A stretch of DNA of 64,000 nucleotides from Agriotes lineatus (lineage: Eukaryota; Arthropoda; Insecta; Coleoptera; Elateridae). Both the position numbers and the translations under genes were made by a program. Below, piece by piece: positions 19,481 to 29,740 of this stretch (position 1 is its first letter; every line of letters starts with the position of its first letter). The notes under the pieces were generated by a model that was not told where the DNA came from, did no database searches, and saw only the letters and a program-made list of their open reading frames with translations. Location of the stretch: the NCBI GenBank assembly GCA_940337035.1, contig CALNHX010005851.1, positions 1 to 64,000 on the forward strand, in the 5' to 3' direction.

Positions 19481-20297
19481 TTGCAGCAATGGTGTTGATC
19501 CCCACAGTTTGTCTTGTACATCTGCCATTACGGTAGCCAATAAAAAACCTTGTATTTTCAATTCGTGAAGGCCGCAGGGATTAGTACTTTCTAAATATTT
19601 TTAATAAATCTATACCGTCAAAATTTCCGCGTGTTATAGCAAATTCTTTTCTGACATTTGTCTTTGTGTGTGGAATTTCAATCAGAAAAAATGATTTCAT
19701 ATCTTTCACATATTTTATATCCACAAATGTTATCTCTTCTCGACGCAACCCTCCGCTAATTCCTACAGCAACACCACCTAAAAATGGATGAAGGTTTTAG
19801 TATGTAGCACCAAATTTTGTGGTAAATTTTACCTTCATCAACAAATATTTGTTATCACCCGCTTCCTTCAAAAATGTCTCTACCTCCAACTTTGTAAAGA
19901 CACTAGACTTCTTTGGAGTAAGGCCGGTTGACTTCCTTTTAATGAAGGCTATCAATCTAGGATTATTCTTAATTTCTATCTTCTTGTTAATATTAATTAT
20001 AGCTCGTAACATTGAATATACAGTTCATAATTTAGAACCCTTAAAAATTCTTGACTTCTGTACGAAATATGCTAATAATACCTCTTCATTAATATCTTTA
20101 ACAGTCTTTTCCAAACACCAGTTTTCGAATTCTTTAAACGCGTTTTCGTATTTTTCATTTGACCTCTCTGGTAGCAACGAATTAAGGGCCAATTCTGCAG
20201 ACTCTTCGATATCTTCAGACATTTTTAAAGCAATTAATTGTACATTTCCACAAACTTGAAAAAATGTAAATTGTTCGTGTTTACTTCTCAATTCCAT

Positions 20298-20403
20298 AGC
20301 AATGACAGATTCATTTCCAAAAGGAACTTGATTATCGTATTTAAAATGGAAAGCAAAAGGAACTTGATTATCGTATTTAAAATGGAAAGCAAAATATTAA
20401 TAA
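20298..20403. repeat. Tandem duplication upstream of the recombinase
   Basis: A unit of 36 bases (AAAAGGAACTTGATTATCG plus TATTTAAAATGGAAAGC) is present twice in direct tandem at about 20318-20391, between the recombinase start and the neighbouring Helitron. Confidence 0.85.
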
Positions 20404-20858
20404 CTAGTAAGTCACCCGAACTACGCTTCGGTTCGCTAATTTAAGAGAGATTCATTAATATAAATTAAGAAAAAGGATGCATCGGCCGGGAATCGAACCC
20501 GGGCCGCCCGCGTGGCAGGCATGGACTCTACCCCAGAACCAAAATGGGTTGTTTGAATAATGCGCTCCTATAATGATATATGAACATAGATATTCACCCG
20601 AGCTAATACCACACAGCGACAGCAGTTGTCACACCGTAGCCCACGGCGACAGCGCTCCGCTCCTCTGCTTAGAGGATTTAATTAAAACTTTTTCGTACTT
20701 TTTTTGTAAATAAAAACCGGCCTACGATCTAAGTCTAAAAATTAGCAAACTTTTCAGCCATCGTACAACTCAATCGGTCCAGTATCTTCGGAGGAGATAG
20801 CGAACAAACATATCAAGAAAGGCAGAAAGAAAGAGAGCAACGATTTTATGTTATAGGA
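20404..20858 (-). mobile_element. Second tRNA-carrying Helitron
   Basis: Same family as 19076-19480: minus-strand start TCCTATAACATAAAATCG, end GGGTGACTTACTAG, and the same CCGAA/TTCGG-type terminal hairpin. It shares body sequence CCTACGATCTAAGT and AGTATCTTCGGAGGAGATAG. It contains the tRNA-Gly-like segment at 20478-20547. Its insertion between A and T is consistent with Helitron behaviour. Confidence 0.88.
20478..20547 (-). tRNA. tRNA-Gly(GCC)-derived sequence, 5' end replaced
   Basis: The minus strand contains a near-canonical anticodon arm TGCCTGCCACGCGGGCGGC with anticodon GCC, a perfect T arm CCCGGGTTCGATTCCCGG, and the acceptor 3' strand CCGATGCA. The 5' acceptor strand that should read GCATCGG is absent and the D arm is altered. 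It is therefore a captured, probably non-functional tRNA-Gly. Polymerase III boxes A and B remain. Confidence 0.8.
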
Positions 20859-20903
20859 TAATAAATAATGAGTAATTTTTTACCGGATTTAATAAAATCT
20901 TGT

Positions 20904-21024
20904 GTACAATACGTTGGGAAGAGCATGTTTTTCCGTTTACGACGCGTTTTTCTTCTCGGCTAACGCCTCGAAAAAAATCTCACGTCTAAAACGGAAAAAC
21001 ATCACTTTTCCCAACTTATTGTAC
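20904..21024. repeat. Foldback repeat, about 121 bp
   Basis: Imperfect palindrome: GTACAATACGTTGGGAAGAG, then CATGTTTTTCCGTTTACGACG pairs with the mirrored right arm ending in CCCAACTTATTGTAC. The apex contains CTCGGCTAACGCCTCG. Confidence 0.8.
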
Positions 21025-21124
21025 AAATAGCTATTTTTCCTACGAATCACTATTTTTGAGATATCGCGATTCCAAAAGTTGGAAAAGTCGTATTGTACGT
21101 AATATGCAGGCATTGCTGCACCCC

Positions 21125-21520
21125 TTATGATGTAATGTACTGGTTAAGTAATGATTCAGCTATTTGATCATCATTTTCAATATCATTATATGAAATAGTG
21201 TTATTTATTATAAGTTCAATAGTATTTGTAAGATTAGCATTCATCTTATCATCAATAACAAGTTTTTTTGATATTATTGTTGCTAAAGTGAGATGAAGTA
21301 ACGTATGATTTCTAACAGCTCTCGAGTAAGCGTGGCCATTGAGCTTTTTCTCTAATGAATTAGGTGCATAAATTAAAGAAAGAACCTCTTTTATGCCACT
21401 CCCCTGCAAGCCTTATTATGATTTTCAATAATTCAAATCCTTCAAGTGCTGCAGATACAATTTCTCTAGATTTTGCATACAGAGGTTGTTCAAAAATTGG
21501 TAATCTTATAGATTAGAGAG
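21125..21520 (-). pseudogene. Unassigned coding-like remnant
   Basis: Minus-strand frames give a 94-residue stretch with GHAYSRAVRNHTLLHLTLA and, upstream in another frame, RLPIFEQPLYAKSREIVSAA. Residue composition looks coding rather than random, but I do not recognise the family. The frame is broken at about 21410. It may be a further mobile-element protein. Confidence 0.3.
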
Positions 21521-22247
21521 TTGCTCTAACTGAATTTCCACTTTGCGACCTTTTACCGTCATGTCATGGGAAATGGCGCCATTTTCGGTAAAATGGCACC
21601 AAAAATAGGTTTTTCGGCATACAAACGCCGCGAATTCAACCGCAACACGTGCATATTCCCAAAAACTCATTTCCACACCACCATAAGGAAGAGTAATGGC
21701 GCGTTTTTTTCTTGGGGTATCTATTCTAATCTACCTGATGCACTTATTATGGAATTTGGCTCATCCTTCTTCGTTTTGCTGTCCATATGGACCGGGTTGA
21801 GAAGGTTCCTCGACGTTGGTAGTGAGCGAAGCTTCGCGTATTTCTTCGACGAAATCCTCTTCAATTTCGTCCTGAACTTTCTCAAAAATGTTCTCCTTCT
21901 CGTTCTCGTCGTCGCTATCGTGTACTCTAATCTCTACATTGGAACACGCAACACGCCCCATCACAATTTAAGCACTTTAACCCAGCTCTTCTGCATCCAC
22001 ATGCTCCTTGACATCATTTTAATTCCCTCATCTAAAAGACGAAGGAAGTATTGTAATCACGAAAAAATCACCTTCCGAGATTTCTTCAGATCTTCACGTT
22101 TCAGGTTTCTTAGATGACGAAAAACAGGTTTTCTCATTTCCGTCTGTCTGGTCTGTCTGTCTGTCTGTTGGCGGTATAACCCAAAAACTATTTGTTGGAG
22201 GAAGACTATATTTTGCATGCATATTATGAGAAAGTTTTGGAGAAATA
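21521..22247. other. Unassigned DNA with a TCTG microsatellite
   Basis: A run of TCTG/TCTGTC units lies at 22139-22170. The segment around it (TAGATGACGAAAAACAGG, GGAGGAAGACTATATTTTGC) has a diverged inverted copy at 45395-45524, so it is a dispersed repeat. A 183-codon plus-strand frame at 21566 and an acidic 67-codon minus-strand frame at 21761 overlap each other; neither resembles a known protein. Confidence 0.4.
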
Positions 22248-23094
22248 CAGGGTGTGCCAAAAATGCCGCACCATATACCTAAGACGCGACAAACCATGTC
22301 AAAATAAGCAACTTTGTTAAATACAAAAAATGTCTCAGGGTTGATAAGATATGGGGGTCCACAGTGGGCAGGTTGAAAATGAAAAGCTGAAATATATTTT
22401 ATAAATTTTTATATTCAAAATTTGCAAAACCCAGTATAATCTTGTAGAAATAAATTTATTTTGCCAAAAGTTGCAAGAGTTTTTAAATACGTTTTAAATG
22501 TTTCAAAAATTATTAAAATATGAAATAAAATGAAGCTGGCAACATATCAGATTGATAATTTGTAAAAAGTATTGACCAAATGTGTTTTGTACCAAATGAT
22601 TTAACGTCACTTTAATGTCAAAATTTAAAGATCATTTGTAATGTTTAGTAATAACGAATGTTGTGACATGTACCTCATTCTTGGTGAATGCAATGGAAAC
22701 TTAAGAATGCTGCTCTAGAATATTCGTTGCATTATCCCAATCGTCGTCATCCCGATAATAGATCTTTATGCATTAAGGGCGATATGAATATGTTTTTTCC
22801 CTGAGGTTGACATGTGTTACAGACCGAGGGCTCTGGCCCTAGGTCTGTAACCAACCGAAGGTAAAGAACATGAATATCTCCCGTGGTGCATACAATATTT
22901 TATTTACTAGCATATTAGTAAGAATAATATGAAATTTCAAAATATCATGACATTTAAAATTAGAATATGTAAGTGACATCAAGGATTATCTTATTGTATC
23001 GTTGCTAAGATGTTATTTGTAGTTGCATGGTTACCATGCGTTTGTTTCTATGACAAAAATGTACAATATCATGTTGCTAGTAAATAAAAATGTT

Positions 23095-23731
23095 TTTCAG
23101 AGGCTTGACCAACGTATGCGGGAAACTGGCCGTGTTGAATTAAATTACAACCACCATGGGCGACCACGCACGCACACACTGCTCAATTAGAAGATGGAAA
23201 ATCAACCAGGTATGAGCACACATGGAATCGCCCAAGAGCTTGGTATAAATTGCAGTTTAGTGCATTGAATTTTAAAAGGGGACAATTATCACACTTTTCA
23301 TTATTCAAAAGTTCATGCTCTACAAGAAAACCACTTTTTGCAAAGAACGAATTTTAGGCAGTGGCTGCTACAGCAAATTGAAGCAGATGAAGACTTTAAA
23401 AAAATATTATGGACGGAGGAAGCAACTTTTACTAGAGGGGTATTTAACAAGCACAACAATCATTACTGGGCAGTTGAAAACCCCAATTTATTCCACATAA
23501 GAGGTTTCCAGCAACGGTTTGCGCTAAATATTTGGGCAGGCATATTAGGTATCCACATCATTGGACCATTCTTTTTACCCACACCACCAGCAAATGAACA
23601 AGAGCTACGCAATAAAATAACTGCCGCTGCTGCTACGGTAACACTAGAGATGTTGAACCGGATACATAGCAATATTAGAAGAAGAGCATATGCTTGCCTA
23701 GCTGCAAATAAGAAAATTTTGAACATTTGTT
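23095..23731 (+). pseudogene. mariner-like transposase, deleted core
   Basis: Frames at 23095-23280 give scattered N-terminal pieces (THGIAQELGINCSLVH, helix-turn-helix region). The 134-codon stretch at 23338-23742 gives ILWTEEATFTRGVFN, YWAVENP and LNIWAGILGIHIIGPFFLP. This is the first catalytic region of an insect mariner-like family in which ILWTDEATFTR is usual, so the catalytic Asp position is Glu here. After GPFFLP the sequence jumps to the C-terminal NRIRRRAYAC-like end. The second catalytic Asp block and its surroundings are missing. Not functional. Confidence 0.8.
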
Positions 23732-23822
23732 ATAATAATTAATGTTTTTTATGCGTTTAGTTGTAATTGTTGCTTTCTTGAATTTTGTACTGTTTCCATA
23801 GTTTCAAAAAAGATTAAAATAC

Positions 23823-24219
23823 TTTATCTACTCCAGTGGGATAAGTAACGCATTACGTCACTCATTTGACGCTATTTCAGTTAGGTAATGAAGCTCATTA
23901 CACCACTCAGTTATGTAATGGTTTTATTACGCAACTCAGTTGCGTAATGACTTAATTACGTAACTGAAGTAGTGTCAAATGAATGACATAGTGACATTTG
24001 CCTACTAAAATATTTTTGAAAATGACAGATCTGACATTTCTCTTAATGCACTTTTCTCAATTTTAGGCAGTCGTAGATAAAATTTTGTACAATACATGTG
24101 TGATAATGCATCATTAATATACTTGTGTGCTTACATAACTCGTGCTACGCACTCGTTTGTAACTTACACACACGTATATTAATGATGCTGTTATCCCACT
24201 TGTATAGTAAATAACTATT
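23823..24219. mobile_element. MITE nested in mariner (GTGGGATAA family)
   Basis: The ends are imperfect inverted repeats: TTTATCTACTCCAGTGGGAT and the complement of ATAGTTATTTACTATACAAG, both leading into GTGGGATAA. The interior shows several short palindromes, including repeated GTAATGAAGC..ATTAC-type units and TATTAATGATGC. The same family forms a tandem array at 42765-43995. Confidence 0.8.
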
Positions 24220-24392
24220 AATTGCTTTCGTTTTAGTTTAACCTTTAACAGTATTGCTATTTTTTTTAAATTTTAACTGCCTATAACTTTGAAACGGGTC
24301 ATTATATTACATTTGCAGTTAAACATATTAGCTTATTTAGACACGCTCTAACACCTCTTGGATATATGGTGCGGTATTTTTGGAACACCCTG

Positions 24393-24800
24393 TATATACA
24401 TGGTGAACACCTTAAAAAATAAAATTTAGTTTAATTTTTGCTTTACCTGAGAAATGGATAAAAGTAATCGTTTGCACATAGGTCAGGCTCTACATTGACA
24501 AAAATGAGACCCAACAGATACAGGATAAACATCACAAATTGAACAGAATAGTATGGTGCTTCATAACGCTGCAGAAATTCGTCCAACTCTAACACGCCCG
24601 TGGCTTAGATATCCTAGCCGCGGACAAGACACTAGCTCGTAATATTCGCCTCGGAGCGCGAAGTTAGAATCCCAGCGAACTACATTTTTTTATTTGCAAA
24701 TTGATCAAATTCTCGCGAGGGAAGTTCCGTGTAAATCCCTTTACAGATTTTTTGTATTTGCAAGAAATTAGTTTCAATAAAGTTTCCGGAGCAGGAGGCT
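24393..24800. other. Unassigned DNA
   Basis: No coding frame or inverted repeat is recognised. A fragment at 24601-24690 is locally GC-richer. Confidence 0.3.
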
Positions 24801-25079
24801 GGAGTGTGGTGACAGGAATCCGTCGCCCACTTTCGTAAGGAGATTCATCAGGAGGAAAAAAGCAAAAAGAGCACGGTAATTCAACGTGTTAACCACGCCA
24901 GAGGCAAAACTCTTTTGCAAGGGAAGGAATAGAAGAGCATCGTAACACTCAACGTGTCAACCACGTCAGAGGCGAAACTCTACTAACAATCGGAAGGAGA
25001 AAGGCGAGAATTTATAGGCAGGCGCCGTCGCGGATCAGCAAATGCCGTGACGGTTCAGTGGCGGTAGGCGGGGCTTAGG

Positions 25080-25430
25080 AATTAGCACTTTCCACATAGA
25101 AGGAAGGGGAAAGCCTTCGTCCCGATTGAGATTGTTAGGGTATTTGTAAATCTCAATGGCTTCGCGAATCTTTCTGCTAAAGAAAAATGGGGATTTGCAG
25201 ATGATGGAAGTTTCATCAAAGAGGATCTCATGGCCAGTATCACGCTAATGTTCGGCGATGGCTGATGATGAAACGAGACCCGACTTGTGACAGCGCTGGT
25301 GCTCAGAGATGCGAGTTTTTACTGAACGTGCTGTTTCACTAATGTATACAGCATTGCAAGAGCAAGGGACTCTATAAACACCTTTAGATGACATAGTGCT
25401 TAATTTATCTTTAAGTGAAGGAAGGACCTG
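25080..25430 (-). pseudogene. GIY-YIG endonuclease domain, copy A
   Basis: The minus strand reads GVYRVPCSCNAVYISETARS, then EHQRCHKSGL and IAEH, followed by PNNLNRDEG. The family motif YIGET reads YISET here, so a conserved Gly is lost. It is otherwise the same domain as in copy B. Confidence 0.8.
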
Positions 25431-25597
25431 TGAGATTTGGCTCGGGGGTTTGAATACTGTTTTATGTTTTGTTTTCGAAGAAACTTTCCAACGCGATCGG
25501 TGACTTGATGGATATAGGGAAGAAAGACTATTGCTGCAGGAGGATCGGTTTTTGGTGGTTTGGGTGGCTTTGGATGAACATGACGATTGATGGCAGA

Positions 25598-26560
25598 CTA
25601 TATATCTCTAGCACGGTAACCGTGGTTCCTAAGAGCTTTCCGAATGTGGTTTAGTTCAGCGTGGACATTATCGGGTTGAGATATGGAAACAGCCCGGTAT
25701 ACAAGCGAATTGATGACGGAAAGTTTTTGTGTAGGATGATGGTGGGAATCGACATGCAGATAGCGATCAGTTTGAGTGGGTTTGCGATATACAGAATAAC
25801 CAAGTTTGCCACTGGGTTGGCGAGACACCTGTACATTTAAGAAAGGAAGGGAGCCGTTACTTCCTATGTCCATGGTAAAGTTAATGTCTACATGTTGACT
25901 ATTGAGATGATTTAAGAAGACGGGTAACGTGTCTTTACCATGTGGCCAAATAATAAAGGTATCGTCGACGTATCGGAACCAAACCTTGGGTTTCAATTCT
26001 GAAAATTCCAGAGCTACGGTTTCAAAAGTTTCCATGAAGATACTGGCAACGACAGGTAAAAGAGGAGAACCTATGGCCGCACCAGAGATTTGTTTAAAGA
26101 ACTGACCTTCAAATAGGAAATAAGTGGAAGAGAAGCATTTTTCTATAAGGGCAGGTAGACTTGAAGACGTCTCTCCATGCTCTGATAGCAACTGTTGGAT
26201 CATGACTATGGAATCGGGAATAAGTACTTTAGTAAAAAGGAAAATGACATCGAAACTCACAAGTAAATCCTCAGGTTCAACGCTTATATTGGATATAAGT
26301 TCAACAAAATGGGCTGAATTGCGAACATATGAGGAAGACTTACCAGTGAACTTTCTGAGGATAGTGGTTAGGTATTTAGCTAATGAGTAAGTAGGTTAAA
26401 CTATAGTACTGACAATAGGCCTAAGGGGGATGACTGGTTTATGAATTTTGGGAAGACCATTTAGCGGAGGAGGATTTGAAGAGCGAGGAATCAACCTCCG
26501 TTGAATATCAGTGGAAAGATCTGAAAATTTTATGAGAGAAGTGACTTCCCGTTCGATTTT
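25598..26560 (-). pseudogene. Penelope-like reverse transcriptase, copy A
   Basis: The longest open part (25598-26260, 220 codons) contains GAAIGSPLLPVVASIFME, the RT motif 4/5 region, and FRYVDDTFIIW, the catalytic YVDD, then LPFLNVQVSR. Upstream, after an in-frame stop near 26400, LPKIHKP and PLRPIVSTI represent RT motif 1-2 of Penelope-like elements. The palm domain is therefore nearly complete but broken. RT of this class is telomerase-like and is coupled to a C-terminal GIY-YIG nuclease. Confidence 0.85.
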
Positions 26561-27165
26561 GGAGTTGAAACCCAACGTTTGGTTCCGATATGTCGACGAT
26601 ACCTTTATTATTTGGCCACATGGTAAAGACACGCTACCAGTCTTCTTAAATCATCTTAATAGTTAACATCCAGACATTAACTTTACCACAGAGATAGAAA
26701 GTAACGGCTCCCTTCCTTTCTTAGATGTACAGGCCTCTCGCCAACCCAGTGGCAAACTTGGTCATTCTGTATATCGCAAACCCACTCACACTGATCGCTA
26801 TCTGCATGCCGATTCCCCCCATCATCCTACACAAAAACTTTCCGTCATCAATTCGCTTATACACCGGGCTGTTTCCATATCCCAACCCGATAATGTCCAC
26901 GCTGAATTAAACCACATTCGGAAAGCTTTTAGGAACAACGGTTACCCTGCTAGAGATATACAGTCTGTCATCAATCGTTATGCTCATCCAAAGCCACCCA
27001 AATCTCCAAAAACCGATCCTCCTGCAGCAATAGTCTTTCCTCCCTATATCCATAGGTCACCGATCGCGTTGGAAAGTTTCTTCGAAAACAAAACATAAAA
27101 CAGTATTTAAACCCCCGAGAAAAATCTTACAGGTTCTTCCTTCACTTAAAGATAAATTAAACACT

Positions 27166-27525
27166 ATGTCCTGTAAAGGTGTTTATAGAGTCCCTTGCCC
27201 TTGCAATGCTGTATACATTGGTGAAACAGGAAGTTCAGCGAAAAACCGCATCTCTGAGCACCAGCGCTGTCTCAAGTCGGGTCTCGTTTCAACACAAGCC
27301 ATCGCCGAACATCAGCGTTATAATGGCCATATGATCCTTTTTGATGAAACTTCCATCATCTGCAAATCTCCATTCTTCTTTAGCAGAAAGATTCGCAACG
27401 CCATTGATATTTACAAATACCCTAACAATCTCAATCGGGACAAAGGCTTTCCCCTTCCTTCTATGTGGAAAGTGCTAATTCCTAAGCCCCGCCTACCGCC
27501 ACTGATCGGCGACGGCATTTGCTGA
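27166..27525 (+). CDS. GIY-YIG endonuclease domain, copy B (partial protein)
   Basis: 119 codons are open: GVYRVPCPCNAVYIGETGSS carries the GVY and YIG motifs, followed by KNRISEHQR with the conserved Arg and H, and then the NNLNRDKG segment usual near the C terminus of Penelope proteins. The upstream RT is in a different frame with stops, so this is the surviving C-terminal part of a dead polyprotein and not an independent gene. Confidence 0.75.
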   Translation: MSCKGVYRVPCPCNAVYIGETGSSAKNRISEHQRCLKSGLVSTQAIAEHQRYNGHMILFDETSIICKSPFFFSRKIRNAIDIYKYPNNLNRDKGFPLPSMWKVLIPKPRLPPLIGDGIC

Positions 27526-27559
27526 TCCGCGAAGGCGCCTGCCTATAAATTCTCGCCTT

Positions 27560-27770
27560 TCTCCTTCCGATTGTTAGTAGAGTTTCGCCTCTGACGTGGT
27601 TGACACGTTGAGTTACCGTGCTCTTCTATCCCTTCCCTCCCTTCCCTTACAAAAGAGCTTTGCCTCTGGCGTGGTTAACACGTTGAGTTACCGTGCTCTT
27701 TTTGCCTTTTTCCTCCTGATAAATCTCCTTACGAAAGTGGGCGAAACGTTGAGTTCTTCGACCTCAATAA
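27560..27770 (+). ncRNA. Tandem hammerhead-like units in Penelope tail, copy B
   Basis: Three tandem units of about 75-85 bp each end in ACGTTGAGTT(A/C). The last reads CTC-CTGATAA, then a stem II candidate, then CGAAAC-GTT-GAG, the layout of the minimal type I hammerhead of Penelope-like elements. The two upstream units are decayed (CTCTGACG..ACACGTTGAG). Copy A has the mirrored set, with CTGATGA intact near 24835. Confidence 0.5.
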
Positions 27771-27790
27771 TGACACGCTCCAATCCCGGA

Positions 27791-28815
27791 CGTCGTTTTT
27801 TACTTAAGTCTATGAAATACCTGGAATTGTGTTTTTGATTGCTAAAATCAAGTAATAATTATTCTTTAAAAGACGATTCAATCATTAAATATATAGAAGA
27901 AGTTGTTAGTTGAAGGTTAGCTGGGAGTTAGGGGTTTCAATGCTTTTAAACTAAGTAGTCGTGGCATAATAATATTACACTTGACATAATTTCAAATGTC
28001 AGATTGATTTATAAATTCCGTCAATTACTACCGATCTTATTAAGCAATATATGAGTGCATTTACGTAAAGAATAGTATTTCTTTATTGTAAGTATTTTAA
28101 AAGTATATTACATATTTCAACTTGGCTCGTAACTTGGAGCTATAGAAAAATATATTACATTGTACTACAACCACCAAAAGGGGTGATAATACAACTGTCA
28201 CTGCACTTCCTGCTAAAGGACTCTCACAAATAAAACAGTTACTTTGTTCAGTAGCCATGGCTCCGAAAATGATGCAAGCGCAGAGATAGACACATTCGAA
28301 TTGACGAACGGTGGCAGATGTTTGCTAGGAAGGGGTCCAACGTTACAGGGAAGGGCCTTTTATACCTGCGTATAACAATAGACCTCCTCTTCGGAGATAT
28401 GGGCTTCCAAAGAGCTCCAATGAGATCAAGTTTTTTACACATAATTATTGAACCACCAGGTATACTACATTTTTTTTTAATATTATGTATACCAGGTAAG
28501 ACCCTTCAAACTACTATCCAAGAAAAGTTTTGTGAATTACTCACAGCTGCAGGGACGGACTAGCTATGACACTCATGACCCCATTTTTTACGTCCTGTAT
28601 GATAAGAACTTTGAACAACGTTTTTCACATACCTTTAACTATTGACTAAAAATTAAGTACGCTTCATTCATGTCGCTAATCTTAACCGTTTTCGAAAAAA
28701 CGTCATTTTATTTACACTGTTAGTCCCCTAACTTCTGTCGGGTTGAATATGAAAAAGAGGTATTTCCCCTGTCACCAACATAGTTTCAATAAAAAGTTAA
28801 ACTTTAACTGCTTAG
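27791..28815. other. Unassigned DNA
   Basis: AT-rich with no recognisable gene. A slightly GC-richer stretch, 28240-28570, has only short overlapping frames on both strands without recognisable motifs. Confidence 0.3.
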
Positions 28816-28975
28816 TTAGTTCTTCGGGGGTGTAAGGGGTCCACCAACACCTACATACTTTAATGTCAACCCCACCTGCACGAGAGGTAGAATAAAACTA
28901 CCCGGTACACCCTGCTGGATAACTAACGGGGCTTTGGGAACCCAACGGATTAATCCAAGACGGACGGCGAGAAAA

Positions 28976-29740
28976 AGAAATTTGAGATTTGATACATGGA
29001 ATGTAAGGACACTAACGGGAAAGGAAGTTAAAATAATAGAAAAAATAGGAAAATACAACCTACAAATCTTGGGGTTAAGCGAAATCAAAAAGAAGGGAAT
29101 CGGAATGCAAACACTACAAAACGGGTGCGTTCTAAGATATTCAGAAGTAACAATGGGAAGAGCAAAGAAGGGGGTTAGAATAATAACATCAAGCGTGATA
29201 GAAAGGGCAGTAACACACTAGGAAGTGATAAGCCTGAGGGTGATAACGATACACCTTCAGTTGGAAGAAAAAGTAACGATATTACAAATATACGCCCCCA
29301 CTGAAAACGAACCAATAGAGGAAAAAGAAACCTTTTACAACGAACTACAAAAAGAAGTAGACGAAGCAAGGAGTAGAAGTAAACATATAATGGTTATAGG
29401 GGATTGGAATGCACGGATAGGAAATAAACCGGAAGAAGCTTTCGGAATGATGGGCAATCAAGCATAGGAACAAATCCTAAACAACAACGGCGAGCGAATG
29501 ATTGAGTTCTGCATAGATAACCAACTCTGATAGAGAACACTTTCTTCAAATACAAGCGAATACATAAATATACAGTTGAAGGAGAAGCAAGACAGGCGAA
29601 AAGCATCATAGACTATATAACATACGACATCAACGCAAGGTACGCAATAATAGACCTGAAAGTGATACGAGGCGCAGAATTAACAACAGATCATAGACTA
29701 CTGGTAGTTGACACAAGATTCAGAGCTCCAAAAATGGAAC
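28976..29740 (+). pseudogene. LINE AP-endonuclease domain
   Basis: Reads LRFDTWNVRTLTGKE (the TWNVRTL motif with the Asn of the active site), YNLQILGLSEIKK (catalytic Glu in LSE), then after a stop LQIYAPTENEP and HIMVIGDWNARIG (the GDWNA motif with catalytic Asp and Asn). These are the successive motifs of the LINE endonuclease that nicks the target DNA. Stops lie near 29219 and 29465. Confidence 0.85.

Larger units (their letters stand above)
18943..20297 (-). pseudogene. Crypton-like tyrosine recombinase, interrupted
   Basis: Minus-strand reading begins with ATG at 20297. An N-terminal SAM-like helical domain includes SNEKYENAFKEFENWCLEK and then NPRLIAFIKRKSTGLTPKKS. It is followed by GISGGLRREEITFVDIKYV, the catalytic Arg box of tyrosine recombinases, near 19735. 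Helitron 19076-19480 interrupts it. On the far side it continues with YTGHCFRRTSATL, the H-x-x-R box, and LERHGNWKSSS, where the C-terminal H-G-x-W region precedes the nucleophile Tyr. A nonsense codon near 20027, a stop near 19588 and small frameshifts show it is dead. hAT sequence truncates it at 18942. Homology to Crypton/KCTD1-type recombinases is recalled, not searched. Confidence 0.82.
22248..24392 (+). mobile_element. mariner/Tc1-type element, internally deleted
   Basis: Terminal inverted repeats begin CAGGGTGTGCCAAAAATGCC and end with the complement of CAGGGTGTTCCAAAAATACC. They are flanked by TA on both sides (22246-22247, 24393-24394), the Tc1/mariner target. The 2145-bp element holds one broken transposase on the plus strand and a second, smaller repeat at 23823-24219 within its 3' part. 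Confidence 0.9.
24801..26562 (-). mobile_element. Penelope-like retroelement copy A
   Basis: A 5'-truncated Penelope-like element on the minus strand. From its 5' side it encodes part of a reverse transcriptase (LPKIHKP motif near 26450, YVDD near 25965), a linker, and a GIY-YIG endonuclease (about 25080-25430). It is followed by repeated ribozyme-like tail units (24801-25010). It meets copy B head to head near 26562. Stops and frameshifts make it inactive. Confidence 0.85.
26563..27790 (+). mobile_element. Penelope-like retroelement copy B
   Basis: Plus-strand copy joined head to head with copy A. It starts inside the RT domain just before YVDD (ELKPNVWFRYVDDTF at about 26563) and runs through the linker, the GIY-YIG domain (27166-27525) and tail repeats to about 27790. 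RT frames carry stops (for example near 26664), while the endonuclease frame is open. Confidence 0.85.

Noticed and set aside
21566..22117. 183-codon plus-strand frame
   Set aside because: It overlaps an acidic minus-strand frame, resembles no family and lies in dispersed repeat sequence. Neither can be supported.
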